A stretch of DNA of 64,000 nt from Hemicentrotus pulcherrimus. Taxonomy: Eukaryota > Echinodermata > Echinoidea > Camarodonta > Strongylocentrotidae. The notes beneath the pieces are model-generated. The model was not told the origin of the DNA. It ran no database searches and saw only the letters and a list, made by a program, of their open reading frames with translations. Where the stretch lies: positions 206,646-270,645 of the forward strand of contig BEXV01000137.1 of NCBI GenBank assembly GCA_003118195.1, in the 5' to 3' direction. Positions 22,788 to 34,006 of this stretch are shown in pieces (position 1 is the first letter of the stretch; each line of letters begins with the position of its first letter). A program made the position numbers and the translations under genes.

Positions 22788-25700
22788 ATCATCACTGTTA
22801 TCATGTTTTGCCATCAGGCATCCATGGAGATGCTCGAGATGATAATATTCACTTTAGACTGGATTTTACAGAGTTAAAAGATGCCTACACAACAGTACTA
22901 TCCAATACTCGTACGCTAAACCTGCTTTTTTTTTATACCGATATATAGTTTCGCGTCTCTGCATAGTTGGCTCTTATGTATGCTATTCAAAACGAGTTCG
23001 ATACAGCTCTTACACAATTTCCACGATTACAAAATTATGATTATATGTTATATATTACTTCATTGATATTATTAGTATGTTAATGTAAAGGTGATTTTTT
23101 TTTTATTAAGGGGTAGTGTCACATATAATTATAAATTGATTTTCATACCACAGAGCTATATGATTATTTGGCTGGTAGTGCAATGCAATCATATGCATGT
23201 TTATAATCAAAAGGGGAACGTAAAATGAATTATTCTTTTACAATGATTTTGTTAATCACGTGAATTAGATAATGCATTATTTATAGTTTATTACCTTAGG
23301 AGCAACACATTGAAATGAATTTACGAATAAATCATTGTTCAAGTCTTATTACTACCACAAATCACCAGAGACTTTGCTTAGTACGTTTTTATTATTTTCA
23401 GCTATTTAGCCTACTTTGCTCTATTGTGGAAAACACACACACTTCGGTAATCTGAAGCATTTAATCTGATGTATTGCTGATTATAATTTCAAATAACGGA
23501 TGGACAACACGCATGATGGAATTTGTCCCATCGTCTTGTCAACGTTTCCCTAGCAACGCATCGTGCGACATGAAATGTATCCAAAACGGTGAGTATTAAC
23601 TCAGACTTTAAATTGAGTGTTAAATCACCATTCAAACTTTATCTGAAGCACTGAGCAACATGTGTCGCCGGTTCAATAACCATCAAGCTGTATAATGACC
23701 ACTTTATCCTAAAGGTTCTAAGAAGAAGATTATTTTCTTCAGAAGATCGATACAGGCAGACGGCTTGGCACGGTTCGATTATGGTCGAAACAAAAGGATG
23801 GTAGGCCTTTTTATGCTTCAGTGCTCGTGTATTTTCGGACATCTTCGTGCAGTGAACTTGTTTTGTACAATACCATACACGTGTGAAAAACTGCCTTGCC
23901 TTCACGCTTGTGGTTATCCTTATAGTCAGCCCGTTCACACGCACTGCGTTCATAGTACAAGTAAATTGTAAGTATTTTTTTCGAGATGACTGCGTTCAGA
24001 CTTCAAACATTACAGACTGTTTTCGTTCTTACTCCTTTATAAGATTGTGGATCTTAAAAAGCCTAGATGTGTGATGTAAGATAGTCGAAGCAATACTAGT
24101 TGGTAAAATTAATGTGCCTACAAAATGTGCCATTCCCATTACTGCATTAATCATAATCTAAGTGCACACATTCAACAACAAAAACAACAACTTTTTTTGT
24201 GAATAAACGATATTGAATGAAGTTAAATGAATCAAAATCATTAGTTAACAGAAATGTAGATAAATAGTGGGCCCTCGAAATCCCTCTTTATTGCTGACAC
24301 AGCTCAAAAAAAGCGTTTTGACAAGCTGATGTTTGCGTTAATGAACTTGATACATAAAAAACCGTCAACCTATATAAAGCTCATGTAATTTATACAAAAT
24401 AGAACACTTTCGTATGATCATGGTTATTGCAAATTATGGCTTTTATCGAGTGTGTGTACAAAATCTACCCAGGTGAAATCGTGTTTCCGCGGAAACTTTT
24501 CGGTAAACCAATTCATTGTTTTCATCTTTTTAAAGAAGCACTCCGCGAGAAAAATCGATCCAGCATCCAGCTGATTCTGAGAGCACTATCGACCTTGACT
24601 GTAGGGGAATTTAAGCATTGATCGCATCAATTACGAGGGATGAGCGGATAATTTTGTGCAAACTATAGAAGCAATTAAATATTGAGTGGAAAGAGTGAAT
24701 GAAAGTCTAGACCCTCATCGAGATGAATTGGGTTTTTTTCCCTACAAAAAACATATACATGCATGATTTGTATTAACATAATTTAATGAAAGTTACTTGA
24801 AAAATAATATATACGGATGGATCGCTCTATTTAGAGCCACTAATTTAATGGCTCTATGTTCTTTCTAGAGGCCCACAGGACAGAAAGGAACGGAAAGAAA
24901 CATGGAAAGAGTGGAGGAAATTATTAAACAGGCATGGGCATAACACAAAGTATGGAATAACATGTTGATGATATCATGTCATGGTGTCTGTGTCAACTAA
25001 ATTTCATTTTTTAGCTTATTTCAATTTTTGCCATCTAGGCCTGTCAAAATTATTTATGAAGCTGTATATTAGAACGATCGAGTTAATCCAAGAAGTTACC
25101 AGCTGTGCAAATTGATAACGTAAGCTTTACAGCACATAACTATTTCTTTTTAAAGGGTCACACATACTTATATGAAACTTATTAAAACGATATGGCAGGA
25201 TATTCTATGTCATTTTGCACTGTTATTATACAACTATCGAAGATGATCGAATGATGGGAGAATATTTTAAACGGAGCATTGTAGTTGAAATCGAAACTAA
25301 TATTGCGTGTGAAAGATTGTAACGATTCAACAGAAAAACGTGTTTTTTCCTCGTTTTTTTACATAATTATAATGCAGTGGGTTGAACAAATATGGACCCT
25401 TGATTATTCAGCATATGTGTGTATTTACCAGGGTCGGATGAATATTGCTAAACAGGTGCAGCAGACGAAACACAATAATACAATGTAAATCTTCATTCAT
25501 TTTGTTCTCACCATCCCTCTCTTTCTATCTATAGCATACTAATATAGTTGGCCTGTCTCTATTTTTAACCGTCTTCCTTTGTCTTTTTTTGTTGTTGTCT
25601 GTCTGCCTATTTTTTTCTCTGTCTTTAAATCTCGTTAAAGTTGAATGTCTACTTTTCTAATTGAGATAATTTCATATCAGTATCTCTGTCTGTCACCCCT

Positions 25701-25861
25701 CCCCTCCTTCAATCATTCAACTCTCCCTTTAAAACTCTGTAGCTGATATCTTTATCTTTATTTCCTATATTCCTCTACATTTGTATTTTTAATTCATAGC
25801 TTTCTCTTATCATGTCTTTTGACTCTTCTTCCCCAATTTACCTACCTCTCTGTCTTTGTCA

Positions 25862-26008
25862 CTGTCTCGTACTCTCTAGCTTTCTCAGCTCCTTTCAACA
25901 TATTCTGCAATCTCTCTAGCTTTCTCAGTTCCTTCCAACATATTCTGCAATCTCTCTCTCTCTCTCTCTCTCTCTCATACACACACACGCACACGCACAC
26001 ACGCGCAC
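25862..26008. repeat. 40-bp tandem duplication, (TC)n and (CA)n
   Basis: A 40-bp unit (25872-25911) is repeated immediately at 25912-25951 with only about two differences. It is followed by (TC)n at 25951-25976 and a (CA)n-type tract with CG interruptions at 25977-26008. The open frames across it on both strands are low-complexity artefacts. Confidence 0.85.
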
Positions 26009-28160
26009 ATCCACGTAAAATTTCTCTCTCTCCCCTCATCTTTTTCTCCGATTTCTCCAAGGCTCTTTTCTCAAACTGCATGCGTATCCTAAAAATCCAG
26101 CATAACAATATCTCTTTCCGTCAGCGGAGGACCCATTCACCCTTAAATGAATGAATAGATGACACAAATAATATGTATGGAGATGTGCACAATGGCATCT
26201 CTCCCTCTCTCTCTCCCTCCCTCTGTTCCATTTCGTCCCTGACTTTCCTCATTCTCAGATTCCTGTCATCTGGGCAACAACTAATTACTCCATCTCTCTT
26301 TCGAAAATGCCGTATCCATTTATCCACATATCAATGAATTGCAATAACGAAAACAAAACACAATGACCTTAACCGGGCCTGGCATTAGAGCATGCTCATG
26401 TTTGATAATATCGTTCTCCTTGGCATTTTGCATCTCCGTATTAATCGTTAGATTTGCTTTTGAAGAATAATCAAATCGTTACTGAATCCATGTAACATAA
26501 TGTGCACTGGATTAACAGAAATAATAATAACGAAGTGATACCATCCAAATGTATTTGCTTGAAAACGATTGTGTAGGTGAACAGCTAAATAATATGCAAG
26601 AGAAAAAAAGGAGTAAGGAACTGTTCAGTTCATTTACAGGATTACTTTGTCCTATATGCCTATATTTGTGTTGGAAGAACCTATCCATTTTATATCATAT
26701 TCTGCATGCAAGTATTCTTAATTTTATCCACACTTTGCTTGAGTTAATACAACTTATTTTACTACACGTTAACAAGTTCACTTTAACATCTCTACAAATT
26801 GTTATCTTAAGATGTTCTCTGAAGAAGATGTTTCATGACTAAACTCGATAATACTTTTAAGAAAATACGCCTTGGGAGTCGTCACCCATTATAACTGCAA
26901 CACTTATTGAGGGACTGAAGCTTTAGGGAAGAACACCGAAAAAAGGGATCGATATTTGATTAACATGCCACGTTAGCCTCGAAGCAAAAGGAAAAAGATG
27001 TAATAGCAACGTTGTTGACGCGTTACGTAAATTATGCGGATAATGTATTAGTAAGCGTGTGGGAGAAAATGGTGAGCTATATACCTGCAAGAATGTTCGT
27101 ATTCCGCGAGCTTTACACTGTCTTGTTTAAACCATCATTAAAACAATAAAGTGTATATAAGGAAAGTTTATATTGATAATATGTAAGTGAGCTTTAGTAT
27201 ACATGTGGCAAATAACTTAAGTGCGATGTCTGGTACAAGTCCTGTGAAGGAAAGCATAATTAGGTTGTTTGTTAGACTGTTCGCAACATTATGAAATACG
27301 AATAACAACAGCTGTCAGCAGTTTGCATAATATCTATTTCGGTGTCTTCTCAATAATGCTTTTGGTGCGCGAAAACACAACGTACAAAGAGAAGAGAAGC
27401 GCGAATTACTACGAGGTCGTATGAGGATAAATAAATGAGCATCTACGCTGCAGTGTCTATTGAAATTGAATTTTAATATTCAGAACACATATTAAAGTGG
27501 CCTCTCCTTATCTTTTTCCATATCGCATCATTCGTGCGTACCATCAATGAGTTTTTTTTGCTGTTTCGTTCATTAGTGTATGGCGTGCGTGCATCACTTT
27601 CAAGCATGAGTTACATGTATCATCTCCATCTTTCCGCCATATAGCTCGATGCATGGTATATCAATAAGCAGGTCATCTTTTCTCTCCCCTCTGCTGCATG
27701 CCTCAATTTCGGATCCAACGCCGGTTGCATCCATCGACAAAGACGCCACTACAAAGCACACAAATATCAATTTTCTCCCCGATTTCGCCCATTCTCTCAA
27801 AAGACCTTCGCTTGGGAGAGTCGCGGCGAAATTTATCAAGCCAAGTGGAAATTTAGGTCAGTGTGTATACATTCTCCGAGGCTGATAGAGTCAGCATCTG
27901 AGCCGTAGAAGCTCGAAAAACAAGATGCAAAACATTGGGGAGTCATCAAGTCAAAGTCATTGAATTGTTTTCCGTATGGAACTCGCGTATATAGGCCTAC
28001 ATAACTTGATGCACATAGCATAATCATTTTGTTTTTCTCTTTCTAGGCATATCTACTTTATTTTATTTCTTTGTATCAATCGTTATTTTTATCTCCGTGT
28101 ATTGTGTCATGATCAGGATTTCATTAATAGTAATTATAATCTATTAAAACATGAGCTCGG
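26009..28160. other. AT-rich stretch, no confident gene
   Basis: Contains a short TC tract near 26200-26222 and a GC-richer patch at about 27600-27890 in which both strands are open (79 and 78 codons). Opposed open frames with no splice boundaries or recognised domain are more likely compositional than coding. No other feature is supported. Confidence 0.55.
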
Positions 28161-28379
28161 CAAAATCATGGAATGCATTTAAAGGTACCATGGGAAATAT
28201 GGATGACCTCTGTAGGGAATCGAAGCTTCAGGATAACATCACAATCGATGATATTTCGGGGAAGGGTAACAGTTCATACATCACGGCTGGACGGTCAAAT
28301 ACTATCGCTTAATGTTATAACCCCTTACCTCATGGCGCGCCATTTTGCCTTGAATAGTCCGGACTGTACCTCGAAATAG

Positions 28380-28710
28380 TGACGCGATAATGAACAAGTA
28401 CACTGACTCGGTCCTATTATCAATAGCCCCATATCGATTCCTATGCATTTCCTTGGATCTATCTATTCATGTTTCGATCAGCGAACAATAGCGAACAGAG
28501 CGGCCGCGCGGACTATGTATCGATCGTTACGCGAATCTCGCTTGATAACGCTATCCTTCAACACATGCTGATGTGGCGTTCTCCGCACATACAGCAGGTT
28601 GCTGATATAATTTCTTATCCTACGGAAAATGCTCCGAATTGCACCCAAAGAGGAGTGTAATATCCAACTGATAACCTTACGGATAACCCATGCTCGAGGA
28701 TCAATTCAAG
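28380..28710 (+). other. Candidate non-coding exon with GTAAGC donor
   Basis: A CpG-bearing, GC-richer patch (including a GCGGCCGC site near 28500) ends in TTCAAG followed by GTAAGC (28711-28716), a good donor. The 5' limit is arbitrary because neither a TATA box nor a clear acceptor is visible. A 63-codon frame (28469-28660) stops before the donor. Alternatives are an enhancer-like conserved patch or chance. Confidence 0.2.
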
Positions 28711-29512
28711 GTAAGCGAAATCAGCTAAAGCATTGCATTGTGGTGAAGAAAAACATACATGTTGTGTTTGCTATAGAAATCGGCGCATTCATTTTTGGCG
28801 GGCATGCAATGTCCTAGGCGCCATCACACACAAAAAAAGTTACGCACGCTCCCATCTCCCTCGCATCTTGCTGAACATTTTGATTCTGATGCTACGCATA
28901 AGCCAGGGACGCCATTTCTGTTTACTTTGAAATGCGTTCATGGGAATTACACTGTCATTTGAATGCATATATTCATGATATACATTAAGCTGAGATTATT
29001 GTATATTGTGACGATTAATGTTCTGCCTGTGTGAAATGTGTGTGAGTGTGTTAGGTGTGTGATACTTCTCTCGTTCGCTTAGGCATCAAGCTTACAGTAG
29101 TTTGTTCTTATACATTTTCGCTATTTCATGCATTTCTAGGTATCTTTTTTTTTCTTCTCTTTCTTCCCCTGAAGTTCGCATTTCTCTCTTGATGTATTAC
29201 ATTATTTTGTCGTGCTTATAATAGGTAACGTTTCAACATTCAGCGAGTAATATAATGTTATTAAAAATAAAGGAAATCGAAACTTCGCGTCAAGTTAGAG
29301 TTGAATAAACAATCTCTACAAATAATGTGTATTTTGATCACGGTCATAAAATTCCCTAAAATCCTCAGTATCTTCCAAAGCTTATGAAAAAAAATAATAA
29401 CCAGTGATTTACAATTGGCATCGAGAGAAGGAATAGAATAATTTTATCGTCACTCACCAAGAAAAATCAGGGTGTCTGTAAAATTGACGGTAAAATGCAT
29501 TACAAAAATCAA

Positions 29513-29527
29513 CCCCCCCCCCCCCCC

Positions 29528-29558
<31 letters not shown>
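29513..29558. repeat. C16A30 homopolymer junction
   Basis: Sixteen C followed directly by thirty A. The A run could be the tail of a retrocopy or SINE in + orientation, but the sequence upstream gives no recognisable body and no flanking target duplication is evident; simple slippage is equally likely. Confidence 0.9.
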
Positions 29559-29561
<3 letters not shown>

Positions 29562-30215
29562 GATTTGATGAATACGCGTCTGTAAAAACCAACTCGCGTA
29601 CTTTTATTGACACAAGTCTCCAAAGGCTGCAGTAATTAACCTAAAAGCTTATCAGAAATGGAAGTTTCTAGGCCGGCATGTACTTACACGATAGTGTTCA
29701 ACATGTTCAAACATTCTATATTCAATTTTCGGCAACAAAGACGTGAACAGGTGACTGTCAAAAGGGTGATGCTCCGTAGGATATGAAATGAATTGTGATT
29801 GCAGTTACGCCCAGCCATTTTATTACCTAGACGTCCTGTAATCTGATACTTAATTTCTCAACCAATATGTCAAGTGCGTTGAAGCTCGGGAAAATATTGA
29901 AATTTATTGACATTCCTGAAATAGCATGGTCTTTTTAAAATTCTTGATGATGATACTGACTTTGACCTGAAGATGGCACATCAACCTGTCCATGGGGTGT
30001 CTTCATGAGCACACTATGATGCACATGATGGTAATGGTAGGTCTCTTAAACTGTCATGAACAAACTTGATCGAATGGCTTCTCGTTGGATTTAACTGTAG
30101 CGAAATGTGCAACGTGTGTAGCATGAACTAAAACGTTCTAGGGCGAATAGTTGTAGCTTATAAATGCCGTCATGTTGTTCGAAGAAATGTTGATACCCGC
30201 CCCCAAGAAATTGTA

Positions 30216-30219
<4 letters not shown>

Positions 30220-30248
<29 letters not shown>

Positions 30249-30249
30249 T
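30220..30249. repeat. (AG)n microsatellite
   Basis: About 15 uninterrupted AG units. Confidence 0.9.
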
Positions 30250-31313
30250 GCAGTAAAATGGTAGTATTGTCATATATATCTAGACTTGAACCAGACGTCG
30301 TTAATCATGCATACTGTCCCTACAAATAGCAAATTTATGCGTTTTCCCCAGCTCCCCCGAAGCTCCTCCGAAGCTGCCTCTCTATCATAAAGCTTTGATT
30401 AAGCATTGGTTACGAATTATATCCCATGTTTGTATAACTTCGCAGAAATGCGCCAAATATTATACAGGAGAAATCAAATTTCACCATCGTCTGGTGAAAA
30501 CAAGTGAGGATGCTACAGATCATATCGATTGATTGCATCATTTTGTCTGCAGACGGTACGTAATCAAAAGAGTGTATATTCCTCGTACAGACATTGAGTT
30601 ACAAATGATGAAAGTGATTACAGAGATCAGCAGTATTCCAAGTCATTTTATTCATTTTTGTAAAGATTATTTGCAAGGGTGTTGTAAGTGAAGAAAAAAA
30701 AAAGAAAAAAAAAAGTCACCTATCATGAATACTTGTATCGAGGTAAATAGTTATGAAATCGATGGGAAAGGGTAGAACATGATCGCAATTGCTTTCAAAA
30801 TATCGTAACTCTTCTCAATATACGAACCTTCAGACAATGGCGTAATCCGACCATTATTTCTATGTAATAAATACAATAGGGTATTGAAATGACCATCCAG
30901 TTAATTTGTCGAAAGTAGATGCGATAGTGCTGAAGTGAGAGAAAGGAATCTGTATTTTTAATTGTTTGCACCGGAGAGAGTTACTCTCTGAAGCCAGGAG
31001 TTAAAATCCATTCTTTTATAGATGTCTTAAAGATAGGAATCAATTCGTCTTGGAGTTGAATCTACTCAAATTTAGAGTGGAAGCCACTGTACAAAGCATA
31101 GGTTTGTGTTCGTATATTGAGCGTGGAATTTCCACTCCGAAACGAAATGATCCTACTTTGACACTTAAAAGAAAGGATTTCCATGCAATCCTGTATGTTT
31201 GGAGAGTACTGTTGACCAATCGTATTGAGTCTGCATGCATATGGCAGGGCCCATATGACATGACATCCACTGTCAAATACGACTGGTATTTGCTTAGTCC
31301 CGTCTACACTTAC

Positions 31314-31360
31314 CTTCTGTACGGCTTCCCAAATCGAGGCTAAGTTTCTTAGCATATTTG
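31314..31360 (-). other. Candidate 47-nt internal exon (minus)
   Basis: On the minus strand, ATATATCCTTCAG precedes and GTAAGTG follows a 47-nt segment ending CAGAAG. Both splice signals fit consensus, the donor strongly. Two of three frames are open (one reads NMLRNLASIWEAVQK). Without neighbouring exons this remains a splice-site pair only; such pairs occur by chance in a window of this size. Confidence 0.18.
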
Positions 31361-31456
31361 CTGAAGGATATATCTTTGTGAAGCACTACTATCAAAACAA
31401 ATCACTCAATTGAAAAGAGAAAGTGAATATTCTTGGAAATGAAACATTTNCACATT

Positions 31457-31550
31457 CTTATATGCTAGGTGATCAACCTTTTCTGGTCGATTCCACACCG
31501 TTTCTTTCACAATGCAATCGCATGACCAGAACTCAACTTCATCTTTAAGG
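31457..31550 (-). repeat. Dispersed repeat family 1, copy b
   Basis: The reverse complement of this ~94-bp segment aligns along its full length with 7835-7929 at close to 90% identity by eye. One base (31450) just outside is unresolved. The copy lies just upstream of a plausible splice acceptor (31661), so it would be intronic if that exon is real. Confidence 0.75.
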
Positions 31551-31661
31551 TACTTGAGCACCTCTCGTATAGTCAAGATGGTAGCCCTTTTTATTTTCAA
31601 CAAATTTGTAGGTATTTTTGTTTTCATTTTTCTTAATGAGGTGACGTTTTATTCCTTCCAG

Positions 31662-31877
31662 GCTGTCCTTTATTTTTACGGTTCACCATACATTGATGGT
31701 TCATGCGTGAATGGGGATGATCAGGCAAAAAAAGCAGTCTGCTGTCTTAGTACGACCCCAAATGTCTCAACGAACTATTCATGTAGCAATGATTTATGCG
31801 TATCAAGATATTCAATGTCAAACATAGGGAGCGACTCGGGGATGCGCCTCGTTAACACAGCATATGGGACGAAATGA
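31662..31877 (+). CDS. Candidate terminal coding exon, Cys-containing
   Basis: The acceptor TTTTATTCCTTCCAG (AG at 31660-31661) has a good pyrimidine tract and a TTAAT branch-point-like word just upstream. After it, 71 codons stay open to TGA (31875-31877). The peptide carries five Cys (one CC pair) and two possible N-glycosylation sequons (NVS, NYS), as an extracellular tail might. No domain is recognised. No AATAAA is seen soon after the stop, which counts against a terminal exon. Chance remains likely. Confidence 0.2.
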   Translation, partial: AVLYFYGSPYIDGSCVNGDDQAKKAVCCLSTTPNVSTNYSCSNDLCVSRYSMSNIGSDSGMRLVNTAYGTK

Positions 31878-32835
31878 ATGAAACGTACTGCCAAAGACAG
31901 TGATGACGTCATTGATGATTATGATACCAACATGGATTTTATGGAATAATTTGTATAGAGCCTGGGGCAATGTCCTGATACTGGCCTGCATGTGTAATAA
32001 CTATTTTCTCTCGATATTGAAATTCAGTGCGCCCCTCATCTTCTAGAGTTTTGATCATTAATATCCTCTACTTCAATCTTTCCAATGTGAATGCGACATG
32101 ACTTTCAATTAATGCAGAGTTCAGGCGAGGCGTAAAGTGTGCGACTGTACCAAGCTTCTATCATGTATTTTTCGTTCAGGTCTATTACTAGTCTTCTTGA
32201 CGTGTCATGGATTTGCCGTTGAGTTCAGCAAATTCTTGCGTTGTCGAAAACTGACCTCTTCATTAGCGTGCATTTCGCCATTACCCAAAACGTTGTACCA
32301 CTTACAATAATGTATCTCCTTGTAAAAAGTGCTGTTGTAAACATCATTTTAACCCAGTGGCGTTTCATGTGTGGGAATGAATGCATGTTTGTAGTTCTAT
32401 GGTAGCACGGCACCCCCGCGGCGTTATACTATTTCATGATAGACCTTGCCCTTGTATGTCGTTCAACCCTCAGTGATGTATACAAAAAAGGTCGGTTGCC
32501 CTTAATCATAATACAACGTATCGATACTCACACGAAGATAGCCTGCACAATGAAAGGACAGAGAAAAAAGCAAATCTCTGATTTTCCTTTCAAGGTAGCA
32601 TCCACATTATGTTAAACATCATTACGTATTCATTTCCAATTATCAATTCCAACTTGCTGCCGTTATCAAAGTTCATATTATATTAAGTTTACGCGAGAAG
32701 CATTGACGTCACTTGTATTGTTGTAGTTATAGTAACCAACAATATAAGAGTGTTAAAGGCCCACTGCACTACTTGTAGCTACTTGTGCCCTCTATATAAC
32801 AAACAGTGCCTAATCGGTGACCATTGGTCCCCCAT

Positions 32836-32952
32836 GATCCTCTTTTTCTTATGTTAACTGAGAGCTGAATTGATGAGGTAACCACCTGTCCAGTGAACTT
32901 GCAGGGCAGTCTAATCCCTCCTGTAAACTAGTGCAGATAAGCTTTAAATGAG
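32836..32952 (+). repeat. Dispersed repeat family 2, copy a
   Basis: This ~117-bp segment aligns end to end with the reverse complement of 37241-37355, roughly three quarters identical by eye, with shared words such as CTTATGTTAA and AAACTAGTGCAGATA. Opposite orientation and 4.4 kb separation indicate an interspersed or inverted repeat. Class is unknown. Confidence 0.7.
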
Positions 32953-33298
32953 ACAAAAGCAAGAAGATTTGAGAAATATTATTAGTGTTCAGATTAGATT
33001 CATGTTATTTACTGTGCCGAATATCTTAGCTTTTTACAGGGTGTACTAAGTTTTGAGCTAGCTATACTGATTGTCGGAATTCGAAGGAAAACGTATCACA
33101 AATATGAGTTAAAGGTATGATTAAGAAATTGAATACAGACCTTAAGATGATAATTTAGATTTTGATTGATACTTAACCCGTTGGCTACTGAATTATCTAA
33201 TTTCAATAGGCTTAACACAGGGACCACCAGGTTCCAGTAAGCAATGGGTTAACGCTATTTGTAGGGCCATTCACTGATAACGAAAAGTTATTGAAATA

Positions 33299-33555
33299 GT
33301 GCTGATCCAAACGTATTTTTATGATGCACCTTGTAATACCCGTGTCACCCAAATAACACACATGCCTTGCTCAATCTCCCAATAGAGGTTGAATCTTCCT
33401 ATGTATTTCCTTTGAAATACTGTCGTGTTGTACGATTAACAAAAAAAAGGGGTTGCGTTGGTGCTGGTGTGAACGTTTTTTTATGAGACAGCCTGTAATA
33501 CTCATGTCACACAATAACACAGGTCTTGCTCAATCTCGTAGTCGAGGGTGATTGG
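33299..33555 (+). repeat. Direct repeat, 162-bp offset
   Basis: 33299-33392 and 33461-33555 share about 80% of positions by eye, with the same order of words (GTGCTG, ACG plus T-run, TGTAATAC, AATAACACA, CTTGCTCAATCTC). An old tandem duplication with a 162-bp period, now diverged. Confidence 0.7.
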
Positions 33556-33629
33556 ACCGTCATCGCATTATATATTGCATCAACGAAGCGAGGAGAATGA
33601 TAACACGCAAGCATAAGTGATGGATGAAT

Positions 33630-33672
33630 GGTGATGATGATGGTGATGATGATGATGATGGTGATGATGATA
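33630..33672. repeat. (GAT)n microsatellite
   Basis: GATGATGGT-type trinucleotide repeat, mostly GAT with GGT interruptions. Confidence 0.85.
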
Positions 33673-33959
33673 GGGATGTCGATGGCGCCGGCGGCCGCGT
33701 TTGAAGACATATTGGATAACTGATGAAGGTTTAAAGCATTTAGATCATACTTTTTTTTTCTTCTTTCAAGTATTTGTTAGTGAATGTTGACTCTTTCACT
33801 GAAGAGGGAACTCCAAATTTGGATTTGCAAGTAATTATAAGAATATATTCTTATCAAATTTGATTTGTTAAAGTTATGAATGGGAATAGTGATGGGCTTC
33901 GTATGGGTTAAGGTTTAATTTGAAAGCCTTATAATTATATGACACAAAGTCGTACACAA

Positions 33960-34006
33960 GCAAGAGCGAAAGATAGAGGGAGGGAGAGAGAGAGGGAGGG
34001 GGGGGG
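33960..34006. repeat. Purine tract ending in poly-G
   Basis: GA-rich purine run that ends in nine G (33998-34006). Confidence 0.8.

Larger units (their letters stand above)
20626..25860. other. AT-rich stretch, no confident gene
   Basis: Holds a weak minus-strand exon candidate (21104-21229), two repeat-family fragments (21211, 21542), a 7-base N gap next to a G12 run (21651-21669), an inverted-repeat element (22499-22787), an X-box-like site with a nearby donor (23544-23594) and a small hairpin (24832-24855). The minus frame at 20772-21107 (111 codons) has no recognised domain. Nothing else stands out. Confidence 0.55.
28711..31300. other. AT-rich stretch with homopolymers, no gene seen
   Basis: Holds the C16A30 junction (29513-29558), an (AG)n tract (about 30220-30249) and otherwise ordinary AT-rich sequence. 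The segment 31040-31355 is open in one + frame and two minus frames at once, which points to base composition rather than coding. Confidence 0.6.

Noticed and set aside
22443..22877. 144-codon + frame and 114-codon minus frame
   Set aside because: Poly-Gly/poly-Pro from G runs inside an inverted-repeat element.
27600..27885. Opposed frames of 79 and 78 codons
   Set aside because: Both strands are open over the same patch, which reflects composition; no splice boundaries or known domain.
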